From assembly GCF_003268025.1 (NCBI RefSeq), contig NZ_QLUW01000001.1, forward strand, positions 1,550,001 through 1,614,000: 64,000 bases of DNA, given 5' to 3'. The stretch is from Paenibacillus montanisoli. GTDB taxonomy: Bacteria > Bacillota > Bacilli > Paenibacillales > Paenibacillaceae. The notes beneath the pieces were generated by a model. The model searched no databases. It saw only the letters and a program-made list of their open reading frames with translations, and was not told where the DNA came from. Shown piece by piece: positions 11,085 through 19,507 of this stretch. The stretch's first letter is position 1; each line of letters opens with the position of its first letter. The translations under genes were made by a program, and so were the position numbers.

Positions 11085-12431
11085 CTAGCCCGTAAGCTTA
11101 AAGGGTTGGCCTGACATCGACTTAATCCGCTTCATCAGCTGGCTGTACATCCGCTTCAGGTCGCTGTAGTCCGAAGCGCCAAGATTTTTGAGCGATTTGG
11201 CTTCAATCGCCTGCTGCAGCGGGACGATCGCGTATTGGGTCGCTCCGTTATTACGAGTCCGGTGTACCCAGGTAGGGATGGCTTCTACGTCCTTCAGCGT
11301 CGTTCGGCCGGTTGCGCCGTCTTTGTGGATCTTTACTTTGTAAATGACGCCGTAATCCTTGGAATCGCCGCGTTGGTTGGAAATGAAATTACCCATGGAA
11401 TAGATAATAAGTCCTTTTCGAACGGTGCCGTCCGGATTCGTCGCTTCCACCATCTCGTACGGCTGCACGACATGCGGGTGGGCGCCCGCGATGATGTCGG
11501 CGCCGGCTGCAATCAGCTTCCGGGCGAGCGTCTTCTGCGCGTCGTTCGGCTGCGTTTGATATTCGACGCCGAAATGCAGGACGACGGCGATAAAGTCGGC
11601 GCCGGCATTTCGAAGCTTCTGGATATCGCTGATGATCTTAGCTTCATCGATCAGGGAAACGGCGTAGGGCTGGCCTTTGGGCAGCGGAATCCCGTTCGTC
11701 CCGTACGTATAGGCGAGCAGACCCATCGCGATCCCTTTGCGCTTCGCGAGGACGATCCGATCGGCCTCCGCCTTGGAGCGTGCCGTGCCTTTAGTTTCGA
11801 AGCCGAGCTTCTCCAGCTTCTCGAGCGTTAAGTCGATGCCTTTTGCTCCGCGGTCGAGCGCGTGGTTATTGGCTGTCGTCACGGTTGTGAAGCCGGCGTA
11901 TTTGAGCGCGTCGCCGAGCTCGGTCGGCGCATTGAAGCGCGGGAAGCCGGAATAGCCGAGCGACTTGCCTGCGATCGGCGTCTCCAGATTGGCGAGCGTC
12001 CAATCTCCTTGCTCCAGAATCGGCTTGACTTGCTTAAAGAAGCCCTCGAAATTGTAGGTTTTGGTTTTCTCGTTATAGGCGCCCGGAAGCTGCGGCATAT
12101 GCATCATGATGTCCCCTACGGCCATCCAGAGCGCTTCAGCCGACTTCTGAGGGGCTGGAGGCGTGCTCTCAGGCTTCTGATCGTCTGAGGGGGGAGAAGA
12201 TACCGGATCCTTCTCCGGCGCTTGATTACCGGCCTCTCCGGCCTCTCCGACCTCTCCGGAAGGATGGGTCGAATCCGGCTGCTGCTGTTCTGCAGGCGGC
12301 TTAGTCTGCTGCGCCGGTTCAGGCGAAGCGCTGCTCTCCGGTACCGGGTCCTTCGGGATTTGCGAACAGCCGCTGAGCAGGAGGAGGGATAACGCGAGCA
12401 GGACCATAAACCGCAAAGGCCGTCTTGTCAT
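11085..12431 (-). CDS. CapA-family lipoprotein (poly-gamma-glutamate synthesis type)
   Basis: 448 residues. The signal peptide has lipobox LLSGC with lipidated Cys22. A disordered linker rich in Pro, Ser, Glu and Gln follows to about residue 97. The CapA/metallophosphatase-like domain then shows VGDIMMH, NLETP, GFTTVTTANNHALDRG, GAHPHVVQP and YSMGNFISNQ, all hallmarks of PF09587. The protein should sit on the outer face of the membrane. CapA-type proteins act in poly-gamma-glutamate capsule export or as wall-associated phosphoesterases; there are no pgsBC genes nearby, so a capsule role is not assured. Its start overlaps the preceding pseudouridine synthase gene by 4 bases (ATGA). Confidence 0.9.
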   Translation of the reverse strand: MTRRPLRFMVLLALSLLLLSGCSQIPKDPVPESSASPEPAQQTKPPAEQQQPDSTHPSGEVGEAGEAGNQAPEKDPVSSPPSDDQKPESTPPAPQKSAEALWMAVGDIMMHMPQLPGAYNEKTKTYNFEGFFKQVKPILEQGDWTLANLETPIAGKSLGYSGFPRFNAPTELGDALKYAGFTTVTTANNHALDRGAKGIDLTLEKLEKLGFETKGTARSKAEADRIVLAKRKGIAMGLLAYTYGTNGIPLPKGQPYAVSLIDEAKIISDIQKLRNAGADFIAVVLHFGVEYQTQPNDAQKTLARKLIAAGADIIAGAHPHVVQPYEMVEATNPDGTVRKGLIIYSMGNFISNQRGDSKDYGVIYKVKIHKDGATGRTTLKDVEAIPTWVHRTRNNGATQYAIVPLQQAIEAKSLKNLGASDYSDLKRMYSQLMKRIKSMSGQPFKLTG

Positions 12432-13186
12432 GATTGGCTTATTCCTTCCTGCGGCAAAATCGATCTCGCCCGCATGTAGTCATCCTCGCGAAACCGGCTC
12501 CATGGCTCTGTCTTCGGCGGCAGGGCGTTTATCGTCAGCCATTCCTTCGTCACCGGATGCGCAAAGCCGATCGATGTCGACCAGAGCGCGATATCCTGCT
12601 CGCCTTGGACGGCCGGAGCGCCGTACTTGCGGTCATAGACGAGCGGGCAGCCGATGGCCGCCATTTGCGCGCGGATTTGATGCGAGCGCCCCGTCAGCAG
12701 CTTGACGGCAACTAGCGACAGCCCGCCTTGCTTCGAGACAACCGCATAATCCAGTATGGCCTCCTTGGCGTCAGGCACTTGCTTCGGATGGACCGTCACG
12801 ATATTCCGGCCGGCATCCTTGCGCAGGAAATGCCGCAGCCGCCCCGCGGAAGAGGCGGGCGAACCGTGCACGACCGCCACATACAGCTTGTCAAAGCTGC
12901 GGCTTCGAACCGATTCGGATAACCGGGAAGCAGCTTTGGACGTCTTTGCGAAAAGCATCGCTCCGCCGACGGGACGGTCTAAGCGGTGGACGAGCCCGAC
13001 ATAGACATTGCCGGGCTTCTGGTAGCGGACTTTAAGATCCTCCTTCAGCAAGGTCACCATATCCGGCTCGCCGGTCTCATCCGCTTGCGAGAGCATACCT
13101 GGAGGCTTGACTACTGCCAGCAAGTGATTGTCCTCGTAAAGTACGGGCAAGAGCGGGGCAGGCGCCGTAAACGGATCGCTCACCAT
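12428..13186 (-). CDS. RluA-family pseudouridine synthase
   Basis: 252 residues. Converts specific uridines to pseudouridine, most often in 23S rRNA. The catalytic motif GLVHRLDRPVGG carries Asp70, followed by LYVAVVHG and GRSHQIRAQM, the standard RluA/C/D motif set. No S4 domain is present at the N-terminus, as in short one-domain members. GGGAGG lies 9 bases before the ATG, overlapping the end of the methyltransferase gene. It sits between an RNA-methyltransferase-like gene and capA in a tightly packed minus-strand operon. The exact target site is unknown. Confidence 0.9.
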   Translation of the reverse strand: MVSDPFTAPAPLLPVLYEDNHLLAVVKPPGMLSQADETGEPDMVTLLKEDLKVRYQKPGNVYVGLVHRLDRPVGGAMLFAKTSKAASRLSESVRSRSFDKLYVAVVHGSPASSAGRLRHFLRKDAGRNIVTVHPKQVPDAKEAILDYAVVSKQGGLSLVAVKLLTGRSHQIRAQMAAIGCPLVYDRKYGAPAVQGEQDIALWSTSIGFAHPVTKEWLTINALPPKTEPWSRFREDDYMRARSILPQEGISQS

Positions 13187-13187
13187 G

Positions 13188-14054
13188 CTACTTGCCCTCC
13201 CAGCGCCCTAGAATGCCGCATGGCAGATGAAGTCCGCTGTTCGTGATCGGAATGCCGATCTCGCCGCAGTGGATCGACCCTTTGTATTTGCGTCCGACCG
13301 TCATATGAAGCATGTTGTGCAGCACGGTTGGGGATAGGCCTGTCGTATACGAGTTGATCAAGACGAACAAAGGGTTCTCCGTTAGGATGGTCGTGCAGAA
13401 ATCGAGGAACGGGAACAGGTTTTGCTCCAGCTTCCACATTTCGCCGTTCGGTCCGCGGCCGTAAGACGGCGGGTCCATAATGATGGCATCGTACCGTTTG
13501 CCGCGGCGCTCTTCGCGCTGCACGAACTTGAAGACGTCGTCGGTTATGTATCGGATCGGAGCGGAGGCGAGTCCGGACAGCTCGGCGTTCTCTTTGGCCC
13601 ATTGCACCATGCCCTTCGCGGCATCGACATGGCATACTTCCGCGCCGGCTGCCGCAGCGGCTACCGTAGCTCCGCCCGTATAGGCGAAAAGGTTGAGCAC
13701 GCGGATCGGACGGCCTGCATTGCGGATCTTGTCCATCATCCAAGTCCAGTTCACGGCCTGTTCGGGGAATAGTCCGGTATGCTTGAAGCTTGTCGGCCGG
13801 ATATGAAACTTGAGCTCGCCGTACGAGATGTTCCAGCGGTCCGGCATTTTCGTGCGGAATTCCCACTCGCCGCCGCCTGAAGAGCTCCTATGGTAATGTC
13901 CGTCCGCGGTTTTCCACAGTCCGGTTTCGTTTACGATCGGCCAAATGACCTGAGGGTCCGGCCGGCGCAGCACGTAACGGCCCCAGCGTTCCAGTTTCTC
14001 GCCGCCGCCGGTGTCGAGCAGCTCGTAATCTTTCCATAAATCAGCGATATACAT
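13188..14054 (-). CDS. Class I SAM-dependent methyltransferase, RlmI/RlmK-like
   Basis: 288 residues. The Rossmann core shows motif I NLFAYTGGAT (about 121-130), a SAM-binding acidic turn CHVDAAKGMVQWAKEN, and motif IV MDPPSYGRG, typical of the RlmI/RlmK group that makes 5-methylcytosine or 7-methylguanine in 23S rRNA. No N-terminal PUA domain is visible. I choose ATG 14054 because AAGGAAGG lies 8 bases before it; the upstream ATG at 14075 overlaps that site. The gene then overlaps the response-regulator gene by 14 bases, so translation is likely coupled. RNA as the substrate is inferred from family and from the neighbouring pseudouridine synthase. Confidence 0.85.
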   Translation of the reverse strand: MYIADLWKDYELLDTGGGEKLERWGRYVLRRPDPQVIWPIVNETGLWKTADGHYHRSSSGGGEWEFRTKMPDRWNISYGELKFHIRPTSFKHTGLFPEQAVNWTWMMDKIRNAGRPIRVLNLFAYTGGATVAAAAAGAEVCHVDAAKGMVQWAKENAELSGLASAPIRYITDDVFKFVQREERRGKRYDAIIMDPPSYGRGPNGEMWKLEQNLFPFLDFCTTILTENPLFVLINSYTTGLSPTVLHNMLHMTVGRKYKGSIHCGEIGIPITNSGLHLPCGILGRWEGK

Positions 14055-14769
14055 GTGTGTTACCTTCCTTGGCATTGAATTTGTAGCCTACGCCCCGAAC
14101 GGTGATGATATAGATCGGGTTTGCAGGGTCGGGCTCGATTTTCTTGCGTAAATTGCTGACGTGAACCATAAGGGTTCGCGTGTCGCCCATACTATCATGT
14201 CCCCAAACGATCGTGTACAGATCATCCAGCGAAAAAGCGCGGTTCGGGCTCTTGGCCAGGCGTACGAGCAGCTCGAACTCCTTGGCCGACAGAGACACTT
14301 CCTTGCCGTTGACATGGACGGTGCGCGCCGGCAGATCGATCTGCAGCCCGTCATACACGAGCATTTCGCCGAGCGAGCGGTCGACTGGACTTTTGCCGGT
14401 TACGGATTGTCGTCTTAAATGGGCTTTCACCCGAGCGACCAGCTGGCTTGGGCTGAACGGCTTCGTCATATAATCGTCGCCGCCTAACGTCAGACCATGT
14501 ATAATGTCTGTATCATCGCTCTTGCAGCTAATGAACAAAATGGGGACGTTGGAAGTCGTCCGGATCTGCTTGCATACATCAAAGCCGTCCAGATTTTTCA
14601 GCGAGATGTCGAGCAGAATCATATCCGGCTCGAGCTCGGCTGCCAGCCGGACGGCATCTTCGCCATTATCGGTTGTGTATACAGCAAAGCCTTCGCGTTC
14701 CATATATAAAGTAATGAGCTCGGTAATATCGGCTTCATCGTCTACGACAAGAATTTTGGTACCGTTCAT
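14041..14769 (-). CDS. OmpR-family response regulator
   Basis: 242 residues. The receiver domain has the acidic pair at residues 10-12, phospho-acceptor Asp54 in LLDISLK and conserved Lys103 in TKPFSP; a winged-helix DNA-binding domain follows (SAKEFELLVRLAKSPNRAFS...TRTLMVHVSNLRKKIE). Its partner is most likely the histidine kinase that starts 80 bases away on the other strand, sharing the intergenic region. It heads an operon with an RNA methyltransferase-like gene, a pseudouridine synthase and capA. A promoter with TATAAT is visible upstream. Targets are unknown. Confidence 0.93.
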   Translation of the reverse strand: MNGTKILVVDDEADITELITLYMEREGFAVYTTDNGEDAVRLAAELEPDMILLDISLKNLDGFDVCKQIRTTSNVPILFISCKSDDTDIIHGLTLGGDDYMTKPFSPSQLVARVKAHLRRQSVTGKSPVDRSLGEMLVYDGLQIDLPARTVHVNGKEVSLSAKEFELLVRLAKSPNRAFSLDDLYTIVWGHDSMGDTRTLMVHVSNLRKKIEPDPANPIYIITVRGVGYKFNAKEGNTHVYR

Positions 14770-14795
14770 CTCTTGCTACCCCCTCTTCCTAGGCT

Positions 14796-14825
14796 ATTAT
14801 AGCGAATGTAGGGAGGGGTGGGCAA
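14796..14825 (-). promoter_or_regulatory. Promoter of the response-regulator operon
   Basis: On the minus strand TTGCCC (14825-14820), an 18-base spacer and TATAAT (14801-14796), 27 bases before the start codon. Confidence 0.6.
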
Positions 14826-14849
14826 TCAGCGTTTTTCCAGGAGGCCCAT

Positions 14850-16961
14850 ATGTTACGTCGATCAGTCCTAATACTTTTAGCCTTGATTATCCCCATGTTG
14901 CTGCTTTCCGGCTGCATCGCGCAGAACGGCGGGGAGCATCCTTCCGCGAAGAAAGGCGTTCTTGATTTAAGGCATTGGTCGTTCGCGAATAACGGCGAGC
15001 TGCCGCTTAACGGCGAGTGGTCGTTCTATGGCGGCAGGCTGCTGACGCCGTTCGAAGCGGATCAGCTGGACGGTTCAAGCGTCCATGTTCCCCGTTCATG
15101 GAACAGCTATCCGGGCGATACCGGCATCCGGGACGGACAAGGTTTCGCCACTTATAAACTAACGGTGCAGATCAGGCCGACAGACCGCGTGCTTGCGCTG
15201 CGCGTGCCGAATATATTCAGCAGCTACAAACTGTGGATCAACGGAAAGCTGCTTGCCGAGCAAGGGAAGGTCGGCACGAGCAGAAGCGATTCGGAGGCGA
15301 TGCAGTATCCGCGGATCGTGTCCTTTAGCGCCGCCACGGGGCAGATCAAGATCGTCGTGCAGGTATCCAATTTCCAGCACCGCAAAGGCGGCATTTGGGT
15401 ACCGTTCAGTCTTGGGAGCAGCGATACCATCATAGGAACGCAGCTTCGGACGACAGTTCAGGATATGATCATCCTCGGCAGTTTGGTCATTATCGGCGTG
15501 TATCATATCGGTCTATATGCGTTCCGCAGGCAGGAGCGATTTACGGTTCACTTCGGGCTGCTTTGTCTATTCGTTGCGGCAAGGGCGGGGGTGACAGGGG
15601 AAAATTACGTGCTGCAGCTGCTTCCGATCTCGTGGGAGGGCGGGATGAAAATCGAATACATCTCGTTTGCGCTCAGCGCGGTTTCGGGGTATTTGTATGT
15701 CTACCGGCTGTTTCCGCTCGATGCGTCTAAGCGCGTCATTCCGTTTGTAATCGGCATCGGAACGTCCTTCGTCGTATTCGTCATGTTCAGCCCGGCCATC
15801 GTGTATACGAAACAGCTCGCATGGTTTCAGCTGTTCGTCGTAGCCGTTAGCATCTATACGCTGGTCGTGCTTATAAAGGCAAGAGCAAGGAAGAGGATCG
15901 GGTCGGCCTTTGTCCTTGCGGGGTTGGCGGTATTCGTAATCACGGTGCTGAATGACATGCTCTTCTATAACGAATGGCTCGTATATACCCAGCTTGTGCC
16001 GCTCGGATTGTTCTTCTTCATGCTAATGCAGTCTTTCATTATCTCGAAGCGGTTCTCGAGCGCCATGTTCCAGGTGGAGCATGTATCGAACGAGCTTCGG
16101 GAGCTGAATGCGCATTTGGAAGAGCGGATCAAAGAGCGGACGGTCGCGCTGAGCGAAGCGAATGAATCGCTTGAGCAAACGAATAATGAATTGCAGCGTT
16201 CGGAGACATCGAGACGGCAGCTCATGTCGAACATCTCGCATGACTTGCGTACGCCGATAACGCTGCTTCAAGGGTATTTGGAGGCGTTTCAGGACGGTGT
16301 CGTAAAAACGGAGGAGCAGCAGCGGCGCTACCTGCGAATGATGCTTGGCAAGGTCGGCGGGCTGAATCGGCTCATTCACGATTTGTTTGAGCTGACGAAG
16401 CTGGAGGCCGGTCAGACAAGGTTTGATTTTGCGGACGTCCCGCTTGGGCAATGGATCAAGCAGCTGAACGACTTGTACGAAATCGACGTCGTCAGCAGCG
16501 GATTGCGGTTCCGATGCGACTTTCACAGCGCTAGCTCTCCGCTTGAAGGACACGCTCATGAAAAAGAGCAGCAGAACCGCATTCTGCTCCGCTTGGATTT
16601 GCCGCGGATGGATCAGGTATTGGCGAACGTCATTTACAATGCGATCAAGCATACGGAGAAGGGGGGAGAGATAGCGCTTTCCTTTTTCTTCGATGAGACT
16701 GCAAACCGGGTCATCGTGACGGTTAGTGATACAGGCAGCGGGATTGAAGAGGAGCATCTACCCTTTATTTTTGACCGGTTCTACAAGAAGGAAATTTCTC
16801 GAAATTCGGCTGAAGGCGGAAGCGGCCTCGGACTTGCGATCGCCAAAGAAATTGTAGAAGCTCACGGCGGCACCATCGGAGCTGTCAGCTCCTTGGATAA
16901 AGGGACAATGATTTGGTTCGCGCTGCCTGCAACGCTAACAAGCGTTAATCAGCCTGCTTGA
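14850..16961 (+). CDS. 7TMR-DISM sensor histidine kinase with a lipobox-like N-terminus
   Basis: 703 residues. The N-terminus reads as a signal peptide ending LLSGC (Cys22), so it may be lipidated, unusual for a kinase. An extracellular beta-rich domain follows (about 30-200; VPRSWNSYPGD, FATYKLTV), then about seven membrane segments (210-400), a layout named 7TMR-DISM. A short coiled coil leads to HisKA with phospho-acceptor His464 (SNISHDLRTP), then the ATPase domain: N box NVIYNAIKHTE, G1 VSDTGSGIEE, F box FIFDRFYK, G2 GSGLGLAIAK. AGGAGG precedes the ATG. Divergent from its likely response regulator. The extracellular fold suggests a carbohydrate-like ligand, but this is inference. Confidence 0.9.
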   Translation: MLRRSVLILLALIIPMLLLSGCIAQNGGEHPSAKKGVLDLRHWSFANNGELPLNGEWSFYGGRLLTPFEADQLDGSSVHVPRSWNSYPGDTGIRDGQGFATYKLTVQIRPTDRVLALRVPNIFSSYKLWINGKLLAEQGKVGTSRSDSEAMQYPRIVSFSAATGQIKIVVQVSNFQHRKGGIWVPFSLGSSDTIIGTQLRTTVQDMIILGSLVIIGVYHIGLYAFRRQERFTVHFGLLCLFVAARAGVTGENYVLQLLPISWEGGMKIEYISFALSAVSGYLYVYRLFPLDASKRVIPFVIGIGTSFVVFVMFSPAIVYTKQLAWFQLFVVAVSIYTLVVLIKARARKRIGSAFVLAGLAVFVITVLNDMLFYNEWLVYTQLVPLGLFFFMLMQSFIISKRFSSAMFQVEHVSNELRELNAHLEERIKERTVALSEANESLEQTNNELQRSETSRRQLMSNISHDLRTPITLLQGYLEAFQDGVVKTEEQQRRYLRMMLGKVGGLNRLIHDLFELTKLEAGQTRFDFADVPLGQWIKQLNDLYEIDVVSSGLRFRCDFHSASSPLEGHAHEKEQQNRILLRLDLPRMDQVLANVIYNAIKHTEKGGEIALSFFFDETANRVIVTVSDTGSGIEEEHLPFIFDRFYKKEISRNSAEGGSGLGLAIAKEIVEAHGGTIGAVSSLDKGTMIWFALPATLTSVNQPA

Positions 16962-17268
16962 TGACCGCCATCATTCGGTCGATGGATTGCTTGCGGCGTT
17001 CCTGATCCATGTTGTTTAAGATGCGGATAATTTCGATCGCTTCAGGGGTCACCGTCGTTTCCGGTTTACCGGGCTCCCCGCCGATGATGTAGTCAAGCGA
17101 AACGTTGAATAAGACGGCCAATTTCTTCAACGTCTCGTAAACCGGCTGGCGGTTGTTGATTTCATAGTGACTGTAAGCGGAACGGGTAATGCCAATTTGC
17201 CGCGCGACTTCCTCTTGAGAAATGTTCTTTCGAAGTCGAAGCTCTCTCAAGCGATCTCCCATCGTCAT
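16945..17268 (-). CDS. XRE-family helix-turn-helix repressor
   Basis: 107 residues. The HTH_3 domain is complete (RLRELRLRKNISQEEVARQIGITRSAYSHYE), ending with the DYIIGG segment common in SinR/ImmR-like regulators; the C-terminal 40 residues (IEIIRILNNMDQERRKQSIDRM) may dimerise. AAGGAGCT lies 8 bases before the ATG. Its end overlaps the 3' end of the convergent histidine kinase gene by 17 bases, so their transcripts are complementary there. A palindrome sits between the -35 and -10 of its own promoter, which suggests autorepression. Other targets are unknown. Confidence 0.88.
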   Translation of the reverse strand: MTMGDRLRELRLRKNISQEEVARQIGITRSAYSHYEINNRQPVYETLKKLAVLFNVSLDYIIGGEPGKPETTVTPEAIEIIRILNNMDQERRKQSIDRMMAVIKQAD

Positions 17269-17331
17269 AGTTTGTAGCTCCTTACATCAATCTCACCTCT
17301 AGCACTAGTAGGCAGGGTATCCTTCTAACCC

Positions 17332-17371
17332 TACTATTAGTAATTTATGATACGTTTTGTATCAATGTCAA
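17332..17371 (-). promoter_or_regulatory. Promoter with embedded palindromic operator for the XRE gene
   Basis: On the minus strand TTGACA (17371-17366), a 17-base spacer and ATAAAT (17348-17343). The spacer holds TGATAC-N5-GTATCA (17348-17364), a 6-base-arm palindrome; a second perfect palindrome TACTATTAGTA lies at 17332-17342, just downstream. Their placement fits repression by the XRE protein itself. Confidence 0.6.
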
Positions 17372-17425
17372 GCATTTCGTAGCAAAACGGCGATAAATTA
17401 TTGCGATAATGATAGGATTCCGGTT

Positions 17426-17452
17426 AAAAGGACTATCCGCGGATGGTCCTTC
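17426..17452 (-). terminator. Terminator of sqhC
   Basis: AAGGAC-T-ATCC pairs with GGAT-G-GTCCTT around a GC loop; read on the minus strand it is followed by TTTTAA. Confidence 0.75.
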
Positions 17453-17458
17453 TCTTTA

Positions 17459-19348
17459 TTATGGTGCGAATTTGTTGCGGTAGTTCGCCAGCGCGAGCAG
17501 CGGCCAGATGAGGGAGTAGCTGTCGTAGCGCGTGTAGAGATAGCCCGGCAGACCGGCTCCGGTCGGGTATTGCGCTGCGCGGCCATTCGCGTTCAACTCT
17601 TGAAGCAGAAACGAACAGGCGCGTTCCATGGCCTCGGTTGGCCTTCCGGCCGTTACGGCTGTGAGCGCATCAAGCGCCCACGCGGTTTGGGAGAGCGTAG
17701 AGTAGGGAAGCGGGCTGAATCTTTTCACGCTGTCGCTCCGGCACGATTCGCCGAACCCGCCGTCGCTGTTCTGGACGCGGTACAGCCAATCAACGGCACG
17801 GCGAATTTGGGGATGCTCCGGCGATTCGCCGACGGCAGTCAGTCCCGTGAGCGCTGCCCATGTGCCATAGAGGTAGCACACGCCCCAGCGGCCGTACCAA
17901 GAGCCGTTCCGTTCTTGCGTCCCGTACAGCCAATCCGCAGCGCGGCGGACGAAACGGCTGCGCTTGGCGGTCAGTCCGGCATGGCGGCCAAGATAGTCCA
18001 GCGTCCTGCCGGTCAGATCCGGCGTCGACGGGTCGGTTGCCGCATCCTCGGCGCCGTCGAGCGGGATAAAACGGATGATGCGGCTGTTCGTATTGCGCTC
18101 GAAGGCAGCCCAGCCGCCATCGGAGTTTTGCATGGACAGCAGCCATTGCAGGCCGCGCTCGGCAGCATCCTGATAGGTCATCCCTGCAGGACCGATGCCG
18201 CTCAGCGCCTCAAGTGCCCGAAGCGCCGCCGTCGTATCATCCATATCCGGGTTGATCGTATTATGATCGGAGAAGCCCCAGCCGCCTGGAGTCGGGTGCT
18301 CCGCATCGGCGCGCAGCTTCCAATCGCCGAGCTTGGTATGCTGGCGGGACAGCAGGTAGCTGCCGGCCGAACGGATGGCCGGGTGAGCGGCCGTAACGCC
18401 CGCTTCGCGCAGGGCATGGCTGATGAGCGCGGTATCCCAAACGGTCGAAGTCGTATTTTGCATCGTGACGTGGCCGTTGTCCTGCGTCAGCAGCGCTTCC
18501 AGACCGCCGATCGCCCTCGTAATAATCGGATCGGTAATGGCAAACCCTAGTGCTCGCAGCGCTTGCACCATGAGCATGGTTGCGCTGGCATAGCAGTATA
18601 GCGTACCGTCCGGCTCAAGCCGCTCGAACATAAAATCAAGCGCTTTCTTGGTGCCTTGTTCGCGCAGCGTGGGCGCCGTCAGCCCTGGGATGTCAAAGAG
18701 CCGATTATTGTACATCTCGATGAAGCGACGGTCGAAATGATTGAGCCAGCTTTCGGTAGACGGCTGCGACGGCAGCGGTTCGACATGAGGCAGCTTGAAG
18801 GCGGGCTTGCGGTCGCCAAGCAGCATCATCGGGGCCATATGAACGCGGGCATAGCACGAGAATTTATAGAAATGGACCGGCGCGCTCTGGGGCAGCAGCA
18901 GCAGCGAGAGCGGGACCGGAAACCACCGCGGCCACTCGTACTGTCCGACGGCAGCGAGCATGAACTTCGTCAGCAAGCTGTCGATGCTCGACAATCCGCC
19001 CATGTTCCTTATCGCTTCGCGTGCCTTGACCATGCGCGGCTCCGACGCGGATAGTCCGGCGAATTGCAGGGCGAAATAACATTCCGCCGTCGCCGATAGG
19101 TTTCCGCCGTTCTCATCGGGATAGACGCGCCACGCGCCGTCATCGCTTTGCTTGGCTAGAATACGGTCTCGCAGCGAAGAGACCAGCTTAGGCTTGTTGA
19201 TGCCTGCGCTGGTCAGCAGCAGGACGGCGGCCGCGTCCGTCGACATTCCGTATTCAATAAAGCCGAGCCGCCAGCTGCCGTCAGCACTTTGGCTGGACAG
19301 CAAACGGTTGATCAGATTATCGATGCCTGCTTGAATACGCTGGTTCAT
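17459..19348 (-). CDS. sqhC: Squalene-hopene / sporulenol-type triterpene cyclase
   Basis: 629 residues of the prenyltransferase-cyclase alpha/alpha-barrel family. The catalytic acid motif DMDDTTAAL (DxDD, near residue 370) identifies the protonation-type cyclases. QW-type repeats are scattered through the chain, for example QSADGSW, QSDDGAW, QNSDGGWAAF, RNGSWYGRWG and QNSDGGFGES. In Bacillus subtilis the homolog makes sporulenes from tetraprenyl-beta-curcumene in spores; in other bacteria the enzyme makes hopanoids. Which applies cannot be settled here, since no squalene genes are nearby. I place the start at ATG 19348, with GAGGTG 10 bases upstream; the TTG at 19357 abuts that site. Divergent from the Fur-box promoter. 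Confidence 0.92.
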   Translation of the reverse strand: MNQRIQAGIDNLINRLLSSQSADGSWRLGFIEYGMSTDAAAVLLLTSAGINKPKLVSSLRDRILAKQSDDGAWRVYPDENGGNLSATAECYFALQFAGLSASEPRMVKAREAIRNMGGLSSIDSLLTKFMLAAVGQYEWPRWFPVPLSLLLLPQSAPVHFYKFSCYARVHMAPMMLLGDRKPAFKLPHVEPLPSQPSTESWLNHFDRRFIEMYNNRLFDIPGLTAPTLREQGTKKALDFMFERLEPDGTLYCYASATMLMVQALRALGFAITDPIITRAIGGLEALLTQDNGHVTMQNTTSTVWDTALISHALREAGVTAAHPAIRSAGSYLLSRQHTKLGDWKLRADAEHPTPGGWGFSDHNTINPDMDDTTAALRALEALSGIGPAGMTYQDAAERGLQWLLSMQNSDGGWAAFERNTNSRIIRFIPLDGAEDAATDPSTPDLTGRTLDYLGRHAGLTAKRSRFVRRAADWLYGTQERNGSWYGRWGVCYLYGTWAALTGLTAVGESPEHPQIRRAVDWLYRVQNSDGGFGESCRSDSVKRFSPLPYSTLSQTAWALDALTAVTAGRPTEAMERACSFLLQELNANGRAAQYPTGAGLPGYLYTRYDSYSLIWPLLALANYRNKFAP

Positions 19349-19406
19349 TGGAATCAATCACCTCGCTATCGTAGTCTATGATGCCGGCAGAATCGTTCAT
19401 GATGGG

Positions 19407-19449
19407 TGGACAAGTCGCCATGAACTCTATATTATGAAAATAATTCTCA
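19407..19449 (+). promoter_or_regulatory. Fur-box promoter for the siderophore permease operon
   Basis: TGGACA (19407-19412), a 17-base spacer and TATTAT (19430-19435). TGAAAATAATTCTCA (19435-19449) matches 12 of the 14 fixed positions of the 7-1-7 Fur box TGATAATnATTATCA and overlaps the -10 end and expected start site, so iron-loaded Fur should repress it. Confidence 0.88.
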
Positions 19450-19507
19450 TTGATGCGAATTTGCCGCTTGCATCACAGCTCGACATCAGTAAAGGTGGTT
19501 TAGGTTC

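Noticed and set aside
12428..14769. Numerous long frames on the plus strand opposite this operon
   Set aside because: They are antisense shadows of GC-rich genes, lacking ribosome sites and recognisable domains.
19372..19380. CATAGACTA, a sigma-K-like -10 before sqhC
   Set aside because: The transcription start would fall at the ribosome binding site and there is no AC at the right distance; too weak to call.
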